Positions 9,845-21,105 are shown, counted from the first letter of the stretch. The stretch: 64,000 bases of DNA from Schizochytrium sp. CCTCC M209059 (GCA_000818945.1 KN805388.1:82342-146341), one strand, 5' to 3'. Notes: a model not told the origin generated them from the letters alone. Made by a program: numbers and translations.

Positions 9845-10321
9845 CCTCTCCAGCTAGCTCTTCCTTCTCCTCTGCGCCACCGCGCGAGGGCCCGCTGCGC
9901 TCCGCTGCGCTCCGCTCCGCTCCGCACAGCTCGGCGCAGGCCGCACCCGGGCTCTGTCTCCGCCGCGCCGCGATCGGTGTATGCCTGTCTGTGCCTGTCT
10001 GCGCAAGCAAGCAAGCAAGCAAGCAAGTAAGGCAGGCAAAAAGCAAGAAAGCAGTCGCTGGGACTCTCAGCCAGGTGATGTATTATAGTAGTCCGTAGTA
10101 CGTATTATAGTAGAGTGTAGTACTACGCCGCAAAGAGCCCCGCCTTCTTTGCGCTTATTTCGCGCCTGCTTTGCTTGCGCCTTTGGGCGAACGGGGCGGG
10201 CCTCTTCCGGCCAGCGGGGAGGAAGCCCCGCCGCTCCCGCCGCAATCCGTCGCTCGCCGGCCGGCCGGGTGCTCATGACCCGCGAGCTCTCGCACGATGC
10301 GGGCGCTGGCGCGCATGCGCA

Positions 10322-10344
10322 CGCGGCGATGCGGCATCGCCGCG
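10322..10344. other. perfect inverted repeat (10-bp stem, 3-base loop)
   Basis: CGCGGCGATG, loop CGG, then CATCGCCGCG. The arms are exact reverse complements. The function is unknown; it lies in the bidirectional spacer between the cyclase and hydroxylase genes. Confidence 0.7.
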
Positions 10345-10451
10345 GAGGCTGCGCCGATCTTGATCGCGCCAACGCGGCCGCCCCCTCACCCACGTCGCCT
10401 GCGTCCCCTCTGCGCGCGGCGGGGCCGCCTGCTCGCTGAAAAGCGTTGCGC

Positions 10452-10514
10452 AGGATATCCTCGTCCAGAAGTACAGGATATCCTAGGCACCTCCCCTGCC
10501 GGCGAGGATATCCT
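10452..10514. promoter_or_regulatory. three AGGATATCCT palindromes
   Basis: The perfect palindrome AGGATATCCT occurs at 10452-10461, 10475-10484 and 10505-10514, with 23 and 30 bases between starts. Three exact copies of a 10-mer in 63 bases of an otherwise GC-rich spacer is unlikely by chance. It is a candidate binding site for a dimeric regulator of the flanking sterol genes; that role is inference. Confidence 0.45.
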
Positions 10515-10795
10515 CTTGCGCGTCACCGCGCGATGCGCCATCATCGCGGTTTGCGCAAGAGGGCGCGGCGCCGCGCCGCCCCGGACCGCGAGGCCGGCGC
10601 GGAAGAGCTCGTCCTCGGGGAGCACGAGCTCGCCACGCACAGCCCGAGCAGCGCGGAAACCCGCGCCGCCTCCGGGCCTGCCGCCTCCCGCGCGCCCCGC
10701 TGCGCCCGCACACTCGCGCGCGCACCCGCGGACGGCGCGAGCGGCGCGATAAAGGGCGACGATAGGCACATCGTCACCGCCTCGGGGGAGACGCA

Positions 10796-10972
10796 GCAAG
10801 GCAAGGCAAGGCAAGCAAGGCAAGCAAGGCGAGGCAAGCAAGGCAAGGCGCAAGCGCAAGGCGCGAGCAAGGCAGGCCCGGAGGAAGAGGCGGCGGGCAT
10901 AAGGCGCAACTTGAGCTGGAGGCAAGGCTAGCAAGGCAAGGCGGGCGTCATAAGGCAAGCAAAGCAAGCAAG
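10796..10972. repeat. AAGGC/AAGC repeat clusters
   Basis: Degenerate runs of GCAAG and GCAAGGC at 10796-10878 and again at 10920-10972, related to the AAGC repeats elsewhere in the window. Confidence 0.7.
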
Positions 10973-11228
10973 CCAGCCTCGTCGAGGAGGAAGGAGCCTC
11001 GCGGCCGCCCAAGGCGAGGACGAGGAGGAGGAGATCACGAAAGCGCACCCTCCGCGCGCGCGACAGACCTCGAAGCGAAGCCTGCACGCGAGCACGAGCG
11101 TCTGCGGAGCGGGAGCGCGCCGCGTCGGAGCGAGGAGAGCAGAGCAGCCCGCGCGTGCGTCCGGCGGGCGGCCGGCCGGGTTGTCGGAGGCCGAGGCCGC
11201 GACCGCGAGCTCGGGCCCGCGCGGCGCG

Positions 11229-11274
11229 GCGCAGCGCAGCGCAGCGCAGCGCAGCGCAGCGCAGTGCAGCGCAG
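11229..11274. repeat. GCGCA pentanucleotide run
   Basis: About nine tandem copies of GCGCA/GCAGC in the leader region of the hydroxylase gene. Confidence 0.8.
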
Positions 11275-11389
11275 AACAGCCGAGGCCGCGCAGCAGGAGC
11301 AGCAGGAGCAGCAGAGCTCGCGGCGGAGCCAGCGACGGAGCTTGTAGAGGCGGCGGCGAAGGCGAAGGCGAAGGCGGCGTTGGAGTAAG

Positions 11390-12400
11390 ATGAACAACGT
11401 GAGCGGCAACCTGACGAGCCAGGGCTCGGCCCTGCTGGAGGCGGCGACCAAGAATGGTATGGCGCCCGCGGTGGCCGTCCTGGCCGGCTGCTGCGCGCTG
11501 CTCTTCGTGGGCGGCCTGGCCGGCATGGACAAGAAAGGACCCAACGAGCGGGTGCGGCACATCTCGGTGGGCATCTCGCTCGCGTCCATCGCGTACTGCT
11601 TGTACCACGTTGCCGAGAAGTTGATCCGCTTCCGGCACGCGACCTGGCCGGACCCACACGGCCTGTACTGCGGCCTGGCTGGCGTGGCCATTGCGCAGGT
11701 TTGCCTGCTCACGTACCACTTTGTGAGGCGTGCGATCATCAAGGACCCGTCCATGTTCAACCCGCGCATCCAGGTGAAGCCGACCGTGTACGAGCGCACC
11801 TTTGCCCAGGACGTCAAGCACCATCTCAGCAACCCGGGCGCGTTCTTCCTCATGGGACCTTATCTCGTACTCACGTGGATGTTCCGTCTCATGCCTGAAT
11901 CCTATTACGACTATGATGCGCCCGTGACCTGGTCGAACGTCGCGTTGCAGCTCATCGTGGTGGATCTTTTCACCTACACTTTTCATATTCTGGAGCACGT
12001 CATGCCGGAGTTTTACAAGGTCTCGCACAAGCCGCATCACCGCTTTGTTAACCCGCATCTTTTCAATGCGTTTGACGGCTCGACCGCTGACACGGTCACG
12101 CTGATTCTCTTTCCCCTTTTCACCACGGCGCAGCTTCTGCCAGTGAGCAACTGGGATTATATTGCCTTTGGCGTGACGTATAGCACGCACTTTATGATGA
12201 TTCACTCCGAGTATGTCAACCCTTTTGACTACATTCTCAAGTACTTTTTCGTCAACATCCCGGAGGACCATCACGTGCACCATGCGGCCTTCAACTACAA
12301 CTTTGGTCACTTCTTTACCATTTACGATCGACTTGCTAAGACGTACCGCGAGGGCAAGACCTTTCGTGGCTTCGTTTCTTCTGGTGCGGTTCAATCCTGA
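11390..12400 (+). CDS. sterol desaturase/fatty acid hydroxylase superfamily protein
   Basis: A 336-residue membrane protein of the di-iron fatty acid hydroxylase superfamily, which includes sterol C-4 methyl oxidase and C-5 desaturase. The histidine boxes are complete: HILEH at 199-203, HKPHH at 213-217, a lone His272, and DHHVHH at 293-298. Hydrophobic segments occur at about 26-46, 57-75, 93-112, 150-168 and 232-250. The boxes follow the usual order and spacing of the family. Placement between a cycloartenol synthase and an HMG-CoA reductase suggests a sterol substrate, but the sequence alone does not decide between C-4 demethylation, C-5 desaturation and a non-sterol role. The ATG at 11390 is the first in frame after a GC-rich leader. 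Confidence 0.88.
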   Translation: MNNVSGNLTSQGSALLEAATKNGMAPAVAVLAGCCALLFVGGLAGMDKKGPNERVRHISVGISLASIAYCLYHVAEKLIRFRHATWPDPHGLYCGLAGVAIAQVCLLTYHFVRRAIIKDPSMFNPRIQVKPTVYERTFAQDVKHHLSNPGAFFLMGPYLVLTWMFRLMPESYYDYDAPVTWSNVALQLIVVDLFTYTFHILEHVMPEFYKVSHKPHHRFVNPHLFNAFDGSTADTVTLILFPLFTTAQLLPVSNWDYIAFGVTYSTHFMMIHSEYVNPFDYILKYFFVNIPEDHHVHHAAFNYNFGHFFTIYDRLAKTYREGKTFRGFVSSGAVQS

Positions 12401-12779
12401 GTCCCCTTTCCTGCTCAGGTGCTTCGATCGATAGTGCGATAGATCGACCGTCTGATCGAGCCACCGAGCCACCAAGCCACCGATCGAGCGCGTGAGTTTT
12501 ACTTTGAATCAATATCTCGCTCCCGCCATGCATTTTCTCCCTTTTGCGGGGGAAGAAATATGAGAGGGAGGTGGGAAGAGAAGAAGATGAGTTCACAATC
12601 TCTTTGTTACATTTTTTTACGCCTTTTGATTTGTTTAGTTTCTTATTGCTTTCGATTCGGCACTCGATGCGCTGCGCATTGATTTTACTTAATCCGTGCT
12701 TGTAGTGCGGCTTTTTGCAAAAGTCGCAGGATGATTGCTTGAAAAACTCGTTTACATGCCGTACGTACTTTTGGCAAGG

Positions 12780-12822
<43 letters not shown>

Positions 12823-13110
12823 CAGCTCCTTAAAGACGGTTACATTATTCTCTGCGTCGAGCAGTTCATTCTAATGTAAAAGTTCATCCCAGCCTCGACG
12901 CTTCTCCAAGCAAACCATGATTCATTTCATCTCATCTCATCCCATCCCATCCCATCCCATCTCCACTTCCACCTTACACCAACCAACAACGTCCAAATCC
13001 CGCCTCGCCCTCTGCCCGCTTCACAAACCCACCTCCGCCCCCTCGGCACGGTCGATCGCCTCGCCCACAGAAAGTAAGACCCACCTGCGCTGCAGTGCCG
13101 TTCGACAAAC
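12401..13110. other. spacer with CT and CATCC microsatellites
   Basis: Contains a 37-base (CT)n run at 12785-12821 and CATCTC/CATCC units at 12926-12962. No gene is seen. It holds the hydroxylase 3' end and probably the HMGR promoter. Confidence 0.6.
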
Positions 13111-13192
13111 ATGAAGTTCCCCGCGTTCCCGATCGCGTCTTCTTGCCAGGTGCGCACGCGTAGCAGCCGAAGCACGCGAGCTCGCACGTCGC

Positions 13193-13495
13193 CGCAGCAG
13201 CAGCAGCAGCAGCAGCCGCGCCGCTCTCGCCGAGATCAAGATCAAGACCAAGGTCGACGCCGCCGCCCCGCCCTCGAGCCCGCGCGGTCGCGACATCGCC
13301 CTCGAGCCCGCCCTCGAGCCCGCCCGCGCAGCCTCAGAGGAGCGAGCGAGCGAGCGAGCGGGCGTCGCGAGGAGGTCGGCTCGACTTGGATTGCGCATCA
13401 CCGGCGTCCAAATCAAGGCACGCAAAGCAAAGCAAAGCAAAGCAAGGCCTTAGCAAAGCCCTTTCGGGAGACAGGCGACAGAGCACGCGCGCGTC

Positions 13496-13530
<35 letters not shown>

Positions 13531-13556
13531 AGGAGCAGCAGCAGCAGCAGCAGCGG
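13193..13556. repeat. CAG and AAAGC repeats in HMGR leader
   Basis: CAG runs occur at 13193-13216 and 13493-13556, with a short AAAGC run at about 13425-13445 between them. All lie before the preferred HMGR start codon. If the upstream in-frame ATG at 13111 is used, the first CAG run codes Gln and the second codes Ser. Confidence 0.8.
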
Positions 13557-13563
13557 CGAGAAG

Positions 13564-14889
13564 ATGAGGCAGGGTGTCCGCTCGGGCGTGGCGCTGGCCA
13601 AGGCCGGCGCGCGCAGACAGGCGTGGGCCGCGGGCGGCAGGAGGTCGCTGGCGTCGTCGTCGTCGAGCTCGGGCGCCGCGTCCGACGTGGACATTGATAA
13701 CATCCCGCACCACAAGCTCGAGGCCGTGCTGGGCGACGCCCTGCTGGCCGCGCAGACCCGCAAGAAGAAGCTCCTCGGCGACGCTCCGGGACTCCCCGTC
13801 ACGGGCCCCGAGTTCGATGCCGCCGCCTTTTACGAACAGGTGCAGGGCGCCAACTGCGAGAACGTCGTAGGCTTTTTGCCCATCCCTGTCGGCGTCGTGG
13901 GCCCGCTCGAGGTCAACGGCAAGTCGCACTACGTGCCCATGGCCACCACGGAGGGCGCCCTCTTGGCCTCGACGAACCGTGGCGCGCGCGCCATCCGCGA
14001 AGCCGGCGGTGCCAAGGCCCGCGTCGTGCGCGAGGGCATGACGCGTTCGCCCGTTCTTGGCTTCAACAGCACTATGGAGGCCGCCGACTTTGCCGCCTGG
14101 ATCAAGGAGCCCGAGACGCTGCAAAAGCTCAAGGACATCTTTGCCACCACCACCAGCTTTGGCAAGCTCACCAGCGTCACCCCCACGGTCGCCGGACGCT
14201 ACTGCTACCTGCGCTTCGAGGCCCAGACCGGCGACGCCATGGGCATGAACATGGTTGGTAAGGGCACCAACCGCATCGTCGAGGAGCTCGTGCAGACCTC
14301 TTCGGCCAAGCTCATCTCGCTCTCGAGCAACATGTGTACCGACAAGAAGCCCAGCGCGCTCAACTGGACCCAGGGCCGCGGCAAGTCTGTCGTCTGCGAG
14401 GTCGTCCTCTCTGCCGAGATTGTCGAAAAGGTCCTCAAGACCAACATTGCTGATCTTGCGCAGCTCAGCATCACAAAGAACCTCGTGGGCTCCTCGCTCG
14501 CGGGCTCGATCGGCGGCAACAACGCGCACGCCGCCAATGTCGTCACGGCAATCTACCTCGCCACTGGCCAGGATCCGGCGCAAAACGTCGAGTCTAGCAA
14601 CTGCATGGTGCTTTTTGAGCCCATCGACGAGGGCAAGAACCTCCACGTTTCTGTGACCATGCCTAGCATCGAGGTTGGCACTGTCGGCGGCGGCACTACG
14701 CTCCCTGCTCAGCGCCAGAACCTTGAGGTCCTCGGCGTCGCCGGCGCTGACCGCGAGAACCCGGGCGGTAACGCCCGCAGCCTCGCCGAGATCGTCGCGG
14801 CCAGTGTGCTTGCTGGAGAGCTTTCGCTCAACGCTGCGCTGTCCTCCAATGCGCTCATTTCTGCTCACCTCGCCCTCAACCGCAAGTAG
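13564..14889 (+). CDS. HMGR: soluble HMG-CoA reductase with presequence-like N terminus
   Basis: Catalytic domain of 3-hydroxy-3-methylglutaryl-CoA reductase, which makes mevalonate for sterols and other isoprenoids using NADPH. From the ATG at 13564 it is 441 residues. Class I motifs are present: ENVVGFLPIPVGVVGPL, ATTEGAL with catalytic Glu130, GDAMGMNMVGKGTNR, CTDKKPSALNW with the catalytic Lys, GQDPAQ with Asp337 and SAHLALNRK with His435. There is no N-terminal membrane domain, unlike animal, fungal and plant enzymes. Instead the first ~37 residues are Arg- and Ser-rich without acidic residues, which looks like a mitochondrial presequence. An in-frame ATG at 13111 would add 151 low-complexity residues. 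I prefer 13564 because the extension is made of CAG, AAAGC and GAGC repeats and codes nothing recognisable. Confidence 0.95.
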   Translation: MRQGVRSGVALAKAGARRQAWAAGGRRSLASSSSSSGAASDVDIDNIPHHKLEAVLGDALLAAQTRKKKLLGDAPGLPVTGPEFDAAAFYEQVQGANCENVVGFLPIPVGVVGPLEVNGKSHYVPMATTEGALLASTNRGARAIREAGGAKARVVREGMTRSPVLGFNSTMEAADFAAWIKEPETLQKLKDIFATTTSFGKLTSVTPTVAGRYCYLRFEAQTGDAMGMNMVGKGTNRIVEELVQTSSAKLISLSSNMCTDKKPSALNWTQGRGKSVVCEVVLSAEIVEKVLKTNIADLAQLSITKNLVGSSLAGSIGGNNAHAANVVTAIYLATGQDPAQNVESSNCMVLFEPIDEGKNLHVSVTMPSIEVGTVGGGTTLPAQRQNLEVLGVAGADRENPGGNARSLAEIVAASVLAGELSLNAALSSNALISAHLALNRK

Positions 14890-15674
14890 ACGTGCTCGCT
14901 CACAACCCGCCACAGGGCAGCTCTCTCGCTCTCTCTCTGTTCAGCTCGTAAGAGGAGCCGCCGACTTTAGCAACAAACTATAGCACCATCGTATTGAAGA
15001 ATCAAGGACTCGTCTGTGTCTTTTGTCCGTCTGAATCTTTGCTTGCTCGTTTTTTTTGCTTGTTGAACTTTTTATGTTCGTCGGTCTTTCGCCCGAGATC
15101 GATCGTCGTGCGAAAAGGCTTCGGTCCGTCAAGTTTGCCAAGCTCGCAACACAAGATTGACTTTCAAAGCTTTTAAGAATTGATTGCTCCATGCGCAAGA
15201 ATTGCTCATGCTCGTACAAGGCAAACGAAAGATGACAAGAGCTTTCGCTGAGAAAGGTATACACACCATTCATCATCATCGTGATTCTTTTCATCATGGC
15301 TTCCTTGTCTCCTCCCCTCAATACCTTTCACCACGCTAGTTGAACTCATATCACACGCCGGTGCCAACTTGACGCTGACCATGTTTTGGCCGCAACGCAA
15401 AATAGAATCAAGTGGGCGGAATTTTTCATCTCCGGCGGCGCCTGCCTGCTTGGCTCGCCGTTCCGCGGAAGAGCAAACAGAGTCCGTTGCCTGCAGTGCC
15501 TGGATCGTGTATGCGCGCACGCGTGCGGGCCCTCGCTTGACGAAAGCAGTAAAGGCAGCGGAGCCACACGACAACACCGTCTTGCAGCAGGCTCGCGCAG
15601 TAAGGTGCGCAGTCAGCGTATAAGGCTCGCGCACGAGCACGAGGCTCGCGCACAGGGCTCGCGCAAAGCAACAA
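14890..15674. other. spacer, no gene seen
   Basis: Sequence between HMGR and the TPR gene. It becomes AT-richer after the HMGR stop, as expected for a 3' region. Repeats of GGCTCGCGCA-like units precede the TPR start. No gene is seen. Confidence 0.5.
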
Positions 15675-16649
15675 ATGGAGCACTCCAACGAAGCAAGCCG
15701 CGAGGCCGGCAACGAAGCGCTGGGCAACGGCGACTTTGCGCGCGCCGTAGACATTTACTCGCGGGCGCTCGTGGCCGACCCCGAGGACGAAAAGCTCTAT
15801 TCGAATCGATCGCTGGCGTAAGTTTGAGGTGGGGAAAAAAGTACGGGGTACGAGCTGAAGGGTTCGCTTGACTCTGACGCGGACAGCATTTTAATGCTCG
15901 CTCGCAGACACTATCGTCAGGATAACTACAAGGCCGCCATTGCCGACGCCGATGAGGCGATTCGACTCAAGCCCACGTGGGAGCGAGGTTATGTACGCAA
16001 GGCGCTTGCCATGGAAAAGGCAGGCGCGAGTGACCAGGAGGTGCTAGCTGTCTACGAAAAAGGCGCGCTCAAGGTTCCTCACAGTATGCTCTTAGCGCGC
16101 GCCGTGGTGGGTTTGCGTGAGCGCGTCATTCTTGATGCTTTACCACCTTCTAAAAGTGATGCAAATCAAGAAGTAGACGCTGATGCGGAAGACGGCGAGA
16201 AGGAGGAATCTCGTGTTTCGTGGCGCGAGGATGAGATTGCTCGTCATTATGCAGAGCGTGGCGTGATGTACGCTCGGATGAAGATCGATCAGCCAGACAC
16301 ACCTTTCTTGGTCTATGATGAGGATCTCGCTCGAGACAAGAACCTTATTGGCACCGTGAATGACAAGTCGCAGCCACCAGAATTTGTTGACATTGACGCC
16401 TTGCGCGAAAAACTCGGTCTCGTGCAAGTCGCCCAGCAGGAGCAGCAGGAGCAGCAGCGCGCCCAGCTGCAGGAAGAACAGTGCAAGGGTCAAGATGGCC
16501 AGAAAGGCGACGAAGTGTCTGCGACTTCTGACTTTGAGTCAAAACGCAAACAAATTTACCGAGTCGAGGGGGATGTTTTCCGTAATGTTCAGGGCGCTTC
16601 TGCGGCTGCACCTGCGACTGCTTCGGCTTCCACTAACGATGAGCACTAG
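15675..16649 (+). CDS. TPR co-chaperone-like protein (two exons)
   Basis: Two exons, 15675-15817 and 15908-16649, joined across a 90-base intron with GTAAGT donor and CTCGCAG acceptor. Splicing gives 294 residues. The join restores a textbook TPR: NEALGNGDFARAVDIYSRAL, YSNRSLA, HYRQDNYKAAIADADEAI, LKPTWERGYVRKALAMEKAG. Together these form two to three TPR helical pairs at residues 8-90, similar to the TPR modules of STI1/HOP and related Hsp70/Hsp90 binders. The rest is an acidic linker, a segment with HYAERGVMYARMKIDQPDTP, and a Gln/Glu-rich helix. The family is clear but the exact orthologue is not, so I give no symbol. Without splicing, the second exon appears as a frame starting at 15894 with no TPR beginning. 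Confidence 0.85.
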
Positions 16650-18115
<1,466 letters not shown>

Positions 18116-18127
18116 TTTCTCTGTATT

Positions 18128-18206
18128 CCATTTTTCCCCCTTTGAATTTTCCATTTTTCCCCCTTTGAATTTTCCATTTTTCCCCCTTTGAATTTTCCAT
18201 TTTTCC
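18128..18206. repeat. 23-bp tandem repeat
   Basis: The unit begins at 18128, 18151, 18174 and 18197 (last copy partial), each starting CCATTTTTCCCCCTTTGAAT. It abuts the CTTT array. Confidence 0.92.
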
Positions 18207-19189
18207 TCTGCGTGATTTTCTGTCTTCCTGCTTCCATTAGCTTAGCTTCTTTTTCTTGCTTTTTCCCACGCGCCGACTCACTGTCCGCACTATGGTCGCG
18301 TGGCTTCTTCCGGGGCCCGCGCGAGCGACCCAGCACGCCGTGCCGCTGCCGCTGCTGCTGGCGGGGAAGCGAGGCGCGGCGCGACTCGCCAGAGGGAGGC
18401 GGAGGGAGGGTACAACCCAGGCGAGGAGAGGCGCGAGCCTGGCGAATCCAACCGCGACGCGGAGATGGACGAGAGGAGCGAGCCGGGCGGGCGTCCAACC
18501 TCCCTTGCGCGTCATGTTGCTTTCGCCCTCTGGCACCTCGCCGCGCAAGAGTCCGATTTTCGCTCCTTAAATACTCCCTTGTTTGGAACGTTTCCATTCC
18601 ATAAATCTGCACCGTTCCATAAAAAAATCTCTGAGAGGGGGTAATCTTCGAGAGTTGCGGCACGAGACCCGCGATCAAGGGGGAAGGCCTCTGGGCCCAA
18701 AAAGGTACGACGCAGCTCCGGAAAAGAAGAGCGCCGTCTCAGGCGCCACTGCGAGCGGGAGGCCCCAGAGGGCGGCGGGGGGGGCGGGGGTGCGGGTGTG
18801 GGCTTGAAAGAGCGGCGTCGTTGTGACCGGCCACGACTCGCGAGCAAAAGCGAAAGCAGCAAGGGAAACCAAGAAGGCGATCCCGGTGGCGATCCGCACG
18901 GGCGGCGGAGAGCGCGGGCGTGCGTGCGTGCGTGCGGGCGTGCGTGCGTGTTAGCGGGCGGCGGACGAAGTCCCCTGCGCGCGCTCGAGAATCGTAGCTG
19001 GCGTAGCCGGGCTGCTGGGACGAAAGTGGGCTCGCGCGCGTCGCAATTTGGGATTCCGTGATCGGGTTTGAACGCCAGACCACCGCCAACCTCGCGCTCG
19101 CTCTGCTCGTGGCTCGAGCCTTGCCTTGCCTCGCCTCGCCTCGCCTCGCCTTGCATTGAGGAGAGAGGGGAGAGGGAGAGAAAGCTACG
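18207..19189. other. spacer and promoter region of the metalloprotease gene
   Basis: GC-rich sequence with GTGC units at about 18925-18955 and GCCTC/GCCTT units at about 19115-19155, just before the next start codon. No gene is seen. Confidence 0.5.
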
Positions 19190-20935
19190 ATGAAGACGTC
19201 GACGATGGTGGCGGTGCTGTGCGTGGCGCTCCTAGCATTCGCATGGGCGGCCGTGGCCCAGGACGAGGGCGAGACGCCCATTTTTAAGCCATACGCGGGC
19301 AAGACCGTTCTGACTTTCAAGGTGGACGACTCGCTTGAACCAGCAGAGTTCGATGAGGGCATCTTCCCCAATGTGAACAAGGGCACGGCGCCGCGGAAAG
19401 TGCGGATGCAGTTCCTACACGCCGAGTACACCAATGTACCTAACGAAACGATGTATGGTATCCCGGAGGACAAGTTCCCCGTTGTGTCCGACAAAGAATG
19501 GGCTGACCTCTTTTTCTCCAAGTTAAAGCTCTGGAGCAACAACACCTTTGACATCGCCCCACAACTGGGCATCGGCTTTGAGCGCATCGAAACGGGGCTG
19601 GAGCTCAAGGGCGACCAGATGAGCATCCCCGCCGCGAAGCGGTTCAAGGACGTGGTTCGCAATATTATGCGAGCCAAGACCAAGGCCAAGAAGAGCAAGA
19701 GAGCGGGCCTTTTTCTCGGATCCATCCTGGGCCCGCGAAGTGCTGACAAGAACATGTTCAAACAAGAAGACAGCCATGACTCGGATGATGAGGCCCCCGA
19801 GTCGCTCGATTCCTCGTCGGACGACGAGGACGACTCGCCGATGTCGTCGGAGCGCGACTACCTTGCCCAGGTCCTCATGAAGCCCGGCAAAGTTCTCAAC
19901 CCGTTTGGCGGCAACGGATCGGGCGGTGGGTTCCCCATCCTCAAGAACGCCAGTCTTCCCTGCGCGTGGCACGAGTTTCTCCATAACCTTGGTCTCGGCC
20001 ACTCTCTCCGTGCCAACTACAGGAATGAAGATGGCACGTGGAAATTCGTTAAAGAGTACGGTGACACCCTTTCTGTTCAGGGTGGATCCAAGTACATTCC
20101 GCCAATTGACGAGGCTGGCCCTGCCGGTGTGCTTCCTGCCCAAGCTCACCGCATGGACTGGCTGACACCTGACCAATTTATCTACCTTACCCCCGGCAAA
20201 ACCTACACGCTGCGCACCCCCGACGCTTACCATCGCACGGAGCCCACTGCGCTCGTCTGGAAGGATCGCACCTACGGCACGAACCACTGGTTTTCCTTTT
20301 GGAAGTCCGAGTCCTCTTTTGACGATGAGTACGAGAAGGAGCAGGGTTCCAACGCGCACGGCGGCCACCGGGGCTGGAGTGACCATGCACTAGACATTGT
20401 TGCCAAGAGCAGCTACCTTGTGAACCAGTTCGGCAAGGACTACTGGCATCAAACGGGTCTCCATTTTCAGACGCTTGACTATGGTGACGATTTCATCACC
20501 GTGAAAATCGACTATGACCCGACCAAGCGGACCTCGTGGCAGCCCGAGTTCGAGGTCACGACGACGCGTAGATCTGGTGGGCCCAAGACAAAATCGAGCG
20601 TCACGCTCAACTTTGTTTTGCGTCGTGAAAGCATTCCTCAGGAAAAGCAAGATCCTTTTCTCATCACTCATGGTGTCATGGCTGACTGCGGTTTTCGCAA
20701 GTTCGACATGGGTGGCTGGAAAAATCGTGGTCTCATCATTGCTGGTGGTCACACTGGAAAGCGTGACCACGTTGAGATCAAGTCTCGCCGTTACCGCCTC
20801 CGTGCCTCGTTAACGATTGTCCATCCCGGCGATGCGCACGCTCTTAAGGCTGAGGAGAAGAACAAGATCCACTACTGTGACATTTACATTGGTAGCATGA
20901 TGTCCAAGGCACGCGTTGGCATCCAGTTTTCTTGA
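19190..20935 (+). CDS. secreted zinc metalloprotease, M11 (gametolysin)-like
   Basis: A 581-residue protein with a clear signal peptide (residues 1-23, hydrophobic core VAVLCVALLAFAWAAVA). The zinc site HEFLHNLGLGH is at 261-271 (His261, Glu262, His265, His271), and AHRMDWL around Met322 is a good candidate Met-turn. This extended HExxHxxGxxH site is the metzincin pattern. The GLGH form and the AHR-M-W-L context resemble M11 gametolysins, which degrade cell-wall or matrix proteins in algae. An acidic Ser-rich insert at about residues 190-222 precedes the site. It is probably secreted to the cell surface or medium. The family beyond 'metzincin' is my inference. It precedes a secreted transglutaminase on the same strand, about 3.1 kb downstream. 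Confidence 0.8.
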   Translation: MKTSTMVAVLCVALLAFAWAAVAQDEGETPIFKPYAGKTVLTFKVDDSLEPAEFDEGIFPNVNKGTAPRKVRMQFLHAEYTNVPNETMYGIPEDKFPVVSDKEWADLFFSKLKLWSNNTFDIAPQLGIGFERIETGLELKGDQMSIPAAKRFKDVVRNIMRAKTKAKKSKRAGLFLGSILGPRSADKNMFKQEDSHDSDDEAPESLDSSSDDEDDSPMSSERDYLAQVLMKPGKVLNPFGGNGSGGGFPILKNASLPCAWHEFLHNLGLGHSLRANYRNEDGTWKFVKEYGDTLSVQGGSKYIPPIDEAGPAGVLPAQAHRMDWLTPDQFIYLTPGKTYTLRTPDAYHRTEPTALVWKDRTYGTNHWFSFWKSESSFDDEYEKEQGSNAHGGHRGWSDHALDIVAKSSYLVNQFGKDYWHQTGLHFQTLDYGDDFITVKIDYDPTKRTSWQPEFEVTTTRRSGGPKTKSSVTLNFVLRRESIPQEKQDPFLITHGVMADCGFRKFDMGGWKNRGLIIAGGHTGKRDHVEIKSRRYRLRASLTIVHPGDAHALKAEEKNKIHYCDIYIGSMMSKARVGIQFS

Positions 20936-21069
20936 GCAGTGTCTCGAGAATAACTAAAAGCAAAGAAGAAAATTAAACAATAGCAAGTAGCTTTTTGTAC
21001 ATTGTTTTATTGCATCCCAATTGAATTCCATTCGAAGCAATGTCTTTTGTTCGTTCGTTCGTTTGTGGA

Positions 21070-21105
<36 letters not shown>

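Larger units (their letters stand above)
9845..11389. promoter_or_regulatory. bidirectional spacer of the sterol gene pair
   Basis: About 1.5 kb separates the start codons of the divergent cyclase and hydroxylase genes, so both promoters must lie here. It contains AAGC and AAGGC repeats (10003-10030, 10796-10972), a GCGCA pentanucleotide run (about 11229-11274), a perfect 10-bp hairpin at 10322-10344 and three copies of a 10-bp palindrome at 10452-10514. No gene is evident. Confidence 0.6.

Noticed and set aside
13111..13563. N-terminal extension of HMG-CoA reductase from ATG 13111
   Set aside because: In frame, but made of CAG, GAGC and AAAGC repeats giving Gln, Arg and Ser runs. The start at 13564 directly precedes a coherent presequence and enzyme domain. 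Not excluded without transcript data.
13450..14913. 487-codon minus-strand frame opposite HMG-CoA reductase
   Set aside because: Antisense shadow caused by GC-rich third positions in the real gene.
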